From assembly GCA_040377605.1 (NCBI GenBank), contig JBEIOK010000161.1:1-5960 (forward strand): DNA of 5,960 nt. Reading direction: 5' to 3'. Position numbers and translations under genes: made by a program. The DNA is from Solimonas sp040377605. Lineage in GTDB: Bacteria > Pseudomonadota > Gammaproteobacteria > Nevskiales > Nevskiaceae. Numbering within the stretch: position 1 is the stretch's first letter; each line of letters begins with the position of its first letter. Positions 1 to 5,960 of the stretch are shown in pieces. Below the pieces are notes generated by a model. The model was not told the origin of the DNA. It did not search any database and was given only the letters and a program-made list of their open reading frames with translations.

Positions 1-1014
1 GAAGAAAAGAAGGAGGCCATTGCCATTCCGGTCGAGGTGTCGGCGGCCCGGCTCGGCCCGATCGACGCGGCCTACCGTGGCACCGCGACCCTGGAGGCCG
101 AGGACGAGGCGACGGTCAATGCCAAGACCGCCGGGGTGATCGAGAAGGTGCTGGTCGAGGAAGGCGAGCGAGTGCTTGCCGGCCAGGTGCTGGCGAGACT
201 GGAGACGGAGCGGCTGCAGCTGGAGGTTACCCGTGCCAAGGCCGCGCTCGACAAGCTGGAGCAGGATTACGAGCGCAACAAGTCCGTCTATCAGCGCAAT
301 CTGGTGTCGCGCGAGGCGTTCGAGCGCACCAAGTTCGAGTTCGACGGCGCACGTGCCGCCTATGATCTGGCGCGTCTGTCGCTGCGTGAGTCCGAGATCA
401 AGGCGCCGTTCGACGGTGTGGTGTCGCAGCGTTACATCAAGATCGGTAATCAGATCGCGATTGGCAGTCCCGCGTTCCGCGTGACGCGCATGGACCGCCT
501 GCAGGCGCAGATCTATGTGCCGGAGCGTGACATTCACAAGCTCGCGGCCGGACAGGCCGCGGTGCTGGCCGTCGATGCCTGGCCCGACCGGCTGTTTCGC
601 GGCGAGATCCTGCGCGTGAACCCGGTCGTGGATGCGCAGACCGGTACGGTCAAGGTGACGGTGGCGATGGCGCCGCAGCAGCCCGAACTCAAGCCGGGCA
701 TGTTCGGCCGCGTGGAAATCCGCTACGACCGTCGTGAGCAGGCGCTGCTGATCCCCAAGGACGCGGTACTGACCGAGGACGCGGCACAGTCGGTGTTCGT
801 GGTGGCCGACGGCAAGGCCAGGCGGCGCGCGATCCGCACCGGGTATGGCGATGCCGAGCACTATGAGGTGCTCGAAGGGCTGCGTGCCGGCGAGCAGGTG
901 GTCACGACCGGGCAGAGCAATCTCAAGGACGATGCCGCCGTCGAGATCGTGCCGGCGGCGGGCGTGGCGCCGGCCGCCGCCCATGCGGTAACTGCCCCGA
1001 CGGCGACACCCTGA
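1..1014 (+). CDS. RND efflux periplasmic adaptor subunit (membrane fusion protein), 5' end missing
   Basis: This is the periplasmic adaptor of a tripartite RND pump; such proteins link the inner-membrane permease to an outer-membrane channel. The frame is open from base 1 and ends at TGA 1012-1014, giving 337 visible codons. The start, and the lipoprotein signal or membrane anchor expected there, lie upstream. Visible order, in window codons: lipoyl/barrel-sandwich first half about 37-68 (AKTAGVIEKVLVEEGERV), short alpha-helical hairpin about 68-132, second lipoyl half about 133-163 (IKAPFDGVVSQRYIKIGNQI), beta-barrel about 167-242 ending in the family-typical PGMFGRVEI, membrane-proximal domain about 245-317, and an Ala/Pro-rich tail of about 20 residues. 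The hairpin tip carries an RLS-like set (R92, V96, S103) resembling the TolC-contact motif of AcrA, which suggests a TolC-type partner. A GTG at 37 could be read as a start, but it falls inside a continuous adaptor N-terminus (IPVEV). The permease gene follows after 31 bases. Family assignment is firm; the substrate is unknown. Confidence 0.93.
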   Translation, partial: EEKKEAIAIPVEVSAARLGPIDAAYRGTATLEAEDEATVNAKTAGVIEKVLVEEGERVLAGQVLARLETERLQLEVTRAKAALDKLEQDYERNKSVYQRNLVSREAFERTKFEFDGARAAYDLARLSLRESEIKAPFDGVVSQRYIKIGNQIAIGSPAFRVTRMDRLQAQIYVPERDIHKLAAGQAAVLAVDAWPDRLFRGEILRVNPVVDAQTGTVKVTVAMAPQQPELKPGMFGRVEIRYDRREQALLIPKDAVLTEDAAQSVFVVADGKARRRAIRTGYGDAEHYEVLEGLRAGEQVVTTGQSNLKDDAAVEIVPAAGVAPAAAHAVTAPTATP

Positions 1015-1045
1015 GCGCGGACATCGCGCACGGCGCGGGGGAATC
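1015..1045 (+). other. Adaptor-permease spacer with weak RBS and small inverted repeats
   Basis: These 31 bases hold no promoter or terminator that I can recognise, so co-transcription of the two genes is likely. A G-run ending in GGA (1037-1042) lies only 3 bases from the ATG at 1046 and is a poor Shine-Dalgarno match. GCGCG at 1015-1019 can pair with CGCGC at 1025-1029 (5-base loop). The same CGCGC can instead pair with GCGCG at 1033-1037 (3-base loop), next to the ribosome-binding stretch. There is no following T-run, so this is not an intrinsic terminator. In DNA this GC-rich such short complementary stretches may be chance. Confidence 0.4.
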
Positions 1046-4000
1046 ATGAGCCTGATCGAAGTCTGCACCCGGCGGCCGGTTGCGATCACGATGCTGACGC
1101 TGGCCGTACTGCTGTTCGGCATGGTGTCGCTGTCGCGGTTGCAGGTCACGCTGTTGCCGGATCTGTCATACCCGACGCTGACGGTCCGCACCGAGCTGCC
1201 GGGCGCGGCGCCGACCGAGGTCGAGACGCTGATCTCCAAGCCGGTGGAAGAGGCCCTTGGCGTGATCAAGGGTGTGCGACGGGTCTCGTCGGTATCGCGA
1301 GCCGGACAGGGCGACGTCGCGCTGGAGTTCGAGTGGGGCACCGATATCGACTTCGCGGTGCTCGACGTGCGCGAGAAGCTCGACGCTCTGGAACTGCCCA
1401 AGGAGGTCGTGCGCCCGATCGTGCTGCGCTTCGATCCGAGCCAGGACCCGATCCTGCGGCTGGGTCTGGCCCTCAAACGGACCGACACTGCGACCGCGGC
1501 GGTGGCGGCCGATGAATCCACCCTCAAGCGCCTGCGTCGCGTTGCCGAAGATCTGATCCAGAAGCCGCTGGAGGGGGTCGACGGCATTGCAGCCGTGAAG
1601 ATCTCCGGCGGCCTGGAAGATGAAATCCAGGTGCAGGTCGATCTGCAGAAGCTCGCACGGCTCAATCTCACGCTGAGCCAGGTGGCCGAGCGACTCAAGG
1701 CCGAGAACGCGAATATCTCCGGCGGGCGCGTCGACCAGGGCTCGGCAAGCTACCTAGTGCGCACGCTGAACCAGTTCAAGAGCCTCGATGAGATTGCCGA
1801 CACGATCGTTGCTGTGCGCGAGAACCGCAACGTCTATCTGCGCGACATCGCCGAGGTGCGCAGCAGCTTCAAGGAACGCGAGGCGGTGATCCGCATCGAT
1901 GGCGACGAAGCCGTGGAGATCGCGCTGTACCGCGAGGGTGACAGCAATACGGTCGCGATCGCCGACAGCGTACGCCAGCGGGTTGACGCCTTGCGCCAGT
2001 CGCTGCCGGGCGACCTGGAGCTCAAGGTGCTGTACGACCAGTCGGTCTTCATTCGGCATGCCACCGACGAGGTCATGCAGGCGGCGATCGAAGGAGGGCT
2101 GCTCGCAATCCTGGTGATCTACCTGTTCCTGCGCAACGCGGCCGTGACGGCGATCGTCTCGGTCTCGATCCCGGTGTCCGTGATCGCGACCTTCAACGTC
2201 ATGTACGGCGTCGATCTGTCGCTGAACATCATGTCGCTGGGCGGCATCGCCCTGGCAATCGGCCTGATCGTCGACGATGCGATCGTCGTCCTCGAATCGA
2301 TCTTCCGCAAGCAGGAACAGGGACTGAGCCCGCTGCAGGCCGCCGTTGCCGGCACGCGCGAGGTCTACGGCGCGGTGGTGGCCTCGACGCTGACCACCGT
2401 CGCCGTGTTCTTCCCGCTCGTGTTCGTGCAGGGCATTGCCGGCCAGTTGTTTGCCGATCAGGCCCTGGTCGTTAGCGTGTCGCTGGTGTTCTCCCTGCTG
2501 GTGGCAGTCACGTTGATTCCGATGCTGGCCGCGCGCCTGCACGAACGCCGCGCGGTGCCGGAGGCTTCGCCCCGGGTGACTGAAGGTTCGCCGCTGCGCC
2601 GCGGCATCAGCCAGCTGCGGGTCGGCGCGTTGGAAACGGGCCCGCAGTGGCTGCTGCGGGCGCTGGTGTTCTGGCCGTTGCAGGCCGTGGCCCTGGGGCT
2701 TGGCGCGCTGATGCGCCCGCTGGCGGCCCTGTGGCAGCGCGGCTACCTCGCGCTGGAGCAGCGCTACCGTGGCGCGCTGGCCTGGGCGCTGGACCATCGT
2801 GCATGGGTGCTCGGCGTGGCGGTGGCGCTGTTTGTCGCCAGTCTGGGGTTGCTGACGCGCATCGGCATCGAGTTGATCCCGCCCTTCAACCAGGGCGAGT
2901 TTTACGCCAAGTTGCAGTTGCCGCCGGGCACCGCACTGGAACGCACGGATGCGGTGGTGCGGGATCTCTCGCAGCGCCTGCGCGGCGACGATCGTCTGGT
3001 GGCGACACACTCGGTCGCGGGTACCGGCAATCGGCTTGATGCCAACGCCGAATCGGGCGGGGAGAACGAGGGCACTGTCACGCTGGTGCTGAAACCGGGG
3101 GCCTTCGACGGCGAGGCAGACTTGCGCGAGGAGCTGCGCCAGCACATCGAGGCGCGGCCCGGTCTCAGCTATCGGTTCGAGCGCCCGACCTTGTTCACGC
3201 TGAAGACCCCGCTGGAAGTCGAAATCGCCGGCTACGATCTCGACGCCGTCGCGCGCGTTTCTCGCCAGGTCCAAGAGGCGCTGGTTCAGTCGGACCGCTT
3301 TATCGAGGTCGAATCGAACCTGCTGCCCGGGCACCCCGAAATCCAGATCGTGTTCGATCAGGAACGTGCGGCGGCGCTGGGTCTGGATACCGCCGACCTC
3401 GCGCGCCGCGTCGCGCAGTCGGTGCAGGGAGAGGTGGCCACGCGCTATCGCCTCGGTGATCGTGAGATCGATGTGCTGGTGCGCGGTGCCGAGCGCGAGC
3501 GTGCCACGGCCGATGCCGTCGCCAATCTGCTGATCAACCCGGAGTCCGAGCGGCCGGTGCGCCTGTCGTCGGTGGCCCAGGTCACCCTGCGATCGGGACC
3601 CAGCGAAATTCGCCGCCTCGACCAGCAGCGGGTGGTGCTGGTTTCTGCAGGGCTGGCCTACGGCGATCTGGGCGAGGCGGTGGCGGAGGTCGAGCGACTG
3701 ATCGCGCGCACACCGATGCCGACTGGTGTCGGCGCGACGGTGGCCGGCCAGAACGAGGAGATGGAAGTTTCATTCCGGTCGCTGCAGCTCGCCCTCGCCC
3801 TCGCGGTGTTCCTGGTCTATCTGGTGATGGCGTCGCAGTTCGAGTCGCTGGTGCATCCATTCGTGATCCTGTTCTCGATCCCGCTGGCGGCGATCGGGGC
3901 GATCGCCGCCTTGTATGTGACCGGCACTGCGATCAACGTCATCGCGTTGATCGGCATGGTCATGCTGATCGGTATCGTCGTGAAGAACGGCATCATCCTG

Positions 4001-4288
4001 ATCGACCTCGTCAATCGTCTCCGCGACGACGGGCTGTCGCGCCGCGAGGCATTGCTGCGCGCCGGGCCCGTGCGCCTGCGGCCCATCCTGATGACCACGC
4101 TGACCGCGATTCTTGGCCTGCTGCCGATGGCGATCGGCGGTGGCGAAGGTGCGGAGATGCGGGCGCCGATGGCGATCACCGTGATTGGGGGGCTGGCGGT
4201 GTCCACGCTGCTGACCCTGGTCGTGATCCCGGTGGTCTACACGCTGCTGGATCGTCGTCCCGACATCGGCGCGGAGCCGCAGGCGTGA
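1046..4288 (+). CDS. RND (HAE-type) multidrug efflux permease, first of a tandem pair
   Basis: This is a complete 1080-residue inner-membrane proton/substrate antiporter, slightly longer than the usual 1020-1050 for the family. The ATG is chosen because MSLIEVCTRRPVAITM is a typical RND N-terminus; the next Met (M16) is inside TM1. Layout: TM1 about 12-30; N-terminal periplasmic porter and docking domains about 38-335, with the family motifs KPVEEAL and WGTD; TM2-TM6 about 345-497; cytoplasmic linker about 498-584; TM7 about 585-603; C-terminal periplasmic half about 610-905; TM8-TM12 about 912-1068. The second half repeats the first, as in all RND permeases (compare LLPDLSYPTL at 36 with LIPPFNQGEF at 610). 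Proton-relay residues are intact: D410 and D411 in GLIVDD (TM4), K980 in VVKNGI (TM10), R1010 and T1017 in RLRPILMTT (TM11), matching AcrB D407, D408, K940, R971 and T978. The GLIVDDAIVVLE motif and lack of heavy-metal-type VDAAIVMIEN place it in HAE, not HME. Oddities: a roughly 40-residue enlargement of the TM6-TM7 linker with a hydrophobic stretch (535-556), and a small insert near 145-157. The substrate cannot be predicted. Confidence 0.97.
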   Translation: MSLIEVCTRRPVAITMLTLAVLLFGMVSLSRLQVTLLPDLSYPTLTVRTELPGAAPTEVETLISKPVEEALGVIKGVRRVSSVSRAGQGDVALEFEWGTDIDFAVLDVREKLDALELPKEVVRPIVLRFDPSQDPILRLGLALKRTDTATAAVAADESTLKRLRRVAEDLIQKPLEGVDGIAAVKISGGLEDEIQVQVDLQKLARLNLTLSQVAERLKAENANISGGRVDQGSASYLVRTLNQFKSLDEIADTIVAVRENRNVYLRDIAEVRSSFKEREAVIRIDGDEAVEIALYREGDSNTVAIADSVRQRVDALRQSLPGDLELKVLYDQSVFIRHATDEVMQAAIEGGLLAILVIYLFLRNAAVTAIVSVSIPVSVIATFNVMYGVDLSLNIMSLGGIALAIGLIVDDAIVVLESIFRKQEQGLSPLQAAVAGTREVYGAVVASTLTTVAVFFPLVFVQGIAGQLFADQALVVSVSLVFSLLVAVTLIPMLAARLHERRAVPEASPRVTEGSPLRRGISQLRVGALETGPQWLLRALVFWPLQAVALGLGALMRPLAALWQRGYLALEQRYRGALAWALDHRAWVLGVAVALFVASLGLLTRIGIELIPPFNQGEFYAKLQLPPGTALERTDAVVRDLSQRLRGDDRLVATHSVAGTGNRLDANAESGGENEGTVTLVLKPGAFDGEADLREELRQHIEARPGLSYRFERPTLFTLKTPLEVEIAGYDLDAVARVSRQVQEALVQSDRFIEVESNLLPGHPEIQIVFDQERAAALGLDTADLARRVAQSVQGEVATRYRLGDREIDVLVRGAERERATADAVANLLINPESERPVRLSSVAQVTLRSGPSEIRRLDQQRVVLVSAGLAYGDLGEAVAEVERLIARTPMPTGVGATVAGQNEEMEVSFRSLQLALALAVFLVYLVMASQFESLVHPFVILFSIPLAAIGAIAALYVTGTAINVIALIGMVMLIGIVVKNGIILIDLVNRLRDDGLSRREALLRAGPVRLRPILMTTLTAILGLLPMAIGGGEGAEMRAPMAITVIGGLAVSTLLTLVVIPVVYTLLDRRPDIGAEPQA
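4273..4276 (+). promoter_or_regulatory. Ribosome-binding site deciding the GTG start of the second permease
   Basis: GGAG lies inside the last codons of the first permease, 8 bases before the GTG at 4285, which is a good Shine-Dalgarno spacing. It supports GTG 4285 as the start over the in-frame ATG at 4330, which would remove the N-terminus and most of TM1. With the 4-base GTGA overlap it points to translational coupling between the two permease genes. Confidence 0.6.
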
Positions 4289-5960
4289 AGCTCACGCAGC
4301 TCGCACTGGCGCGGCCGGTGACGACGGCCATGTTCTTCGTCTGCATGACGGTCATCGGCCTGATCTCCAGCCAGCGCCTGCCGCTGGAATCCCTGCCTGA
4401 CATCGAGTTTCCGTTTCTGGTCGTCAACATCCCGTATCGCAACTCCACGCCCGAGGAGGTCGAGCGGCGGATCACGCGGCCAGTCGAGGAGGCGCTGGCG
4501 ACGATGCCTGGCATCAAGCGCATGGAGTCGGAGTCCAGGGACGATGGCGCCACCGTGGAAATCCAGTTCGACTGGGGAACGGAACTGGCAGCTGCAGGCG
4601 CAGAGGTGCGCGATAAGATCGACGCGATTCGTGGCGATCTGCCGGATGAGCTGGAGCGCGTCACCGTCCTGAAGTTTTCCGGCAGTGATCAGCCGATGCT
4701 GGTCTACCGCATCTCGGCCGAGCGTGATCTGTCCAATGCGCATGACATGCTCGACCGCAACCTCAAGCGGCGCGTGGAGCGACTCCCCGGGGTGTCACGC
4801 GTCGAGCTCTATGGGGTCGAGCCCAAGGAGATCCGGATCGAGTTGTCGGCCGAGCGCGTCGGCGCGCATGGCATCGACCTGCGACAGTTGTCGACCACGC
4901 TGCAGAAGGCCAACTTCGCGCTGACGGCCGGCGACCTGATCGAGGCCGGCACGCGCTACTACGTCAAGCCCGAGGGACGCTTCGGGAGTGTCGAGGACAT
5001 CGGCGCGGTGGTGATCAACACGCAGGGACTGCGGCTGCGCGATATCGCCGAGATCGTCTATGCCGAGCCCGTGCTGACCTATGGCCGACATCTGAATCGC
5101 CGCTATGCGGTCGGGCTCAACGTGTTCAAGGAAACCGGAGCCAACCTGGTCGAGGTCTCCGACCGTGTGAAAGCGGAAATCGCCGAGGTCAGTACGCTGC
5201 CGGAGATGCAGGGCATCGCACTGGCGATGTTCAACGACTCGGCTGCCGATGTGCGCAACTCGCTGGCAGAGCTGGTGGAGGCGGGCATTCTCGGCGCGCT
5301 GTTCTCGATCGGGGTGCTCTATCTGTTCATGCGCGATCTGAAGATGACGCTGATCGTCACGTTGGCGGTACCGCTGTCGCTGGTGATGACGCTGGCCGCG
5401 ATGTACTTCCTCGGCTACAGCTTGAACATCCTGACGCTGATGGGGCTGATGCTGTCGGTCGGCATGCTGGTCGATAACGCGGTCGTCGTGACCGAGTCGA
5501 TCTTCAGCAGCCGACGCGAGGACAGCGACGCGGTGCGGGCGACGCTGGTCGGGGTCAAACGGGTCGGTCTAGCAGTGGTACTGGGCACGCTGACGACGGC
5601 GATCGTGTTCCTGCCCAACATCTTCGGGGCGCAGAACGAGATCACGGTCTTCATGGCGCACGTGGCCATCACCATCGGCGTGTCACTGGCTGCGTCGCTG
5701 CTGGTGGCCATCACGCTGATTCCACAGCTCACCACCCGCCTGCCGCTGGCGGCGCGCGACCGCGGGGCCTGGTTCGAGCGCTTCGCCGCACGCTATGCGG
5801 CCGTGCTGGAATGGACCCTGCGACATCCGGGCAAGACCTGGCTGTTCATCGGTGCGATCCTGGGCAGCGTGGCGCTGCCGGCCTCGCAGGTGAAGGTCGA
5901 CATGTTCCCGAACACCTCGCCGACGCGGTTGTATCTGGAGTTCAATCTCAACGGCATCTA
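4285..5960 (+). CDS. RND-family efflux permease, second of a tandem pair, 3' end beyond the window
   Basis: The first 558 codons of a second RND permease are present with no stop; about 460-500 further residues are expected downstream. The GTG start overlaps the TGA of the first permease (GTGA), and the resulting N-terminus MKLTQLALARPVTTAMFF fits the RND pattern. Layout: TM1 about 12-30; porter and docking domains about 36-325, with SLPDIEFPFL, RPVEEAL and WGTE; TM2-TM6 about 330-483; a short cytoplasmic linker about 484-513 (AWFERFAARYAAVLEW); TM7 about 515-532; then the start of the C-terminal porter domain (VDMFPNTSPTRLYLEF). It is clearly diverged from the first permease (by eye roughly 30% identity over the first 140 residues), so this is not a recent duplication. 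TM4 reads GMLVDNAVVVTESIF: D397 keeps the first relay aspartate, but the second position is N398 instead of Asp. TM8-TM12, with the Lys, Arg and Thr relay positions, are outside the window. It may act with the first permease in a mixed trimer or as a separate pump sharing the adaptor. Confidence 0.93.
   Translation, partial: MKLTQLALARPVTTAMFFVCMTVIGLISSQRLPLESLPDIEFPFLVVNIPYRNSTPEEVERRITRPVEEALATMPGIKRMESESRDDGATVEIQFDWGTELAAAGAEVRDKIDAIRGDLPDELERVTVLKFSGSDQPMLVYRISAERDLSNAHDMLDRNLKRRVERLPGVSRVELYGVEPKEIRIELSAERVGAHGIDLRQLSTTLQKANFALTAGDLIEAGTRYYVKPEGRFGSVEDIGAVVINTQGLRLRDIAEIVYAEPVLTYGRHLNRRYAVGLNVFKETGANLVEVSDRVKAEIAEVSTLPEMQGIALAMFNDSAADVRNSLAELVEAGILGALFSIGVLYLFMRDLKMTLIVTLAVPLSLVMTLAAMYFLGYSLNILTLMGLMLSVGMLVDNAVVVTESIFSSRREDSDAVRATLVGVKRVGLAVVLGTLTTAIVFLPNIFGAQNEITVFMAHVAITIGVSLAASLLVAITLIPQLTTRLPLAARDRGAWFERFAARYAAVLEWTLRHPGKTWLFIGAILGSVALPASQVKVDMFPNTSPTRLYLEFNLNGI

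Noticed and set aside
10..39. AAGGAGG at 10-16 as a Shine-Dalgarno for a GTG start at 37
   Set aside because: The spacing of 20 bases is too long, and the adaptor frame is open through base 1 with sequence typical of the mature N-terminus. The motif is explained by Lys and Glu codons.
2647..3039. A plus-strand frame of about 130 codons within the first permease
   Set aside because: It is out of frame with the conserved permease, Gly/Ala/Arg-rich and lacks a ribosome-binding site; it is a shadow of the real gene.
1754..3334. A 526-codon open frame on the minus strand inside the first permease
   Set aside because: Its translation is rich in Arg, Gln, His and Asp with no recognisable domain or membrane segment. 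It lies opposite a perfectly conserved RND coding frame. Long antisense frames are expected opposite GC-rich codon use.
4330..4332. ATG as an alternative start of the second permease
   Set aside because: It would delete the N-terminus and cut into TM1, while GTG 4285 has a well-placed GGAG and gives a canonical RND start.
4176..4743. Overlapping minus-strand frames across the permease junction
   Set aside because: They are low-complexity Ser/Arg-rich translations opposite a continuous plus-strand permease frame that has RND motifs throughout.
1..5960. CRISPR arrays, insertion sequences, tRNA/rRNA, terminators or a wholly new system
   Set aside because: No direct-repeat array, transposase, terminal inverted repeats, structured RNA signature or stem plus T-run was seen. 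Coding sequence of three known-family genes fills all but 31 bases.

Overview
The window comes from a GC-rich Gram-negative genome, most likely a pseudomonadotal (proteobacterial) one. The support is strong G/C preference at third codon positions and a gene set (periplasmic adaptor plus RND permeases) that needs two membranes. I cannot place it more finely from the sequence. It is almost wholly coding on the + strand. All three genes run in the same direction as one compact operon segment, and both edge genes are cut by the window.

Layout: (1) 1-1014 is the 3' part of a periplasmic adaptor (membrane fusion protein) whose true start lies before the window. (2) 1015-1045 is a 31-base spacer with a weak ribosome-binding stretch and small GC-rich inverted repeats. 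(3) 1046-4288 is a complete 1080-residue RND permease of the hydrophobe/amphiphile (HAE) type with the full Asp-Asp/Lys/Arg/Thr proton-relay set. (4) 4285-5960 is the first 558 codons of a second, clearly diverged RND permease. It starts at a GTG that overlaps the first permease's stop by 4 bases and is still open at the window end.

Together they encode most of a tripartite export pump. The permease or permeases would take substrate from the periplasm or the outer leaflet of the inner membrane, using the proton gradient. The adaptor would bridge to a TolC-type outer-membrane channel. No channel gene and no regulator lie inside the window. One adaptor followed by two different RND permeases resembles the MdtABC and MuxABC layouts, in which the two permeases work as a mixed trimer. 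That comparison is by gene order, not proven homology.

The points most worth a second look are these. The second permease has Asp-Asn where the first has the canonical Asp-Asp pair in TM4. The first permease carries an enlarged, partly hydrophobic linker between TM6 and TM7 that its partner lacks. The start of the second permease appears translationally coupled to the first. I see no mobile element, CRISPR array, RNA gene or clearly novel system here; this is mainly an ordinary efflux operon with some unusual details.
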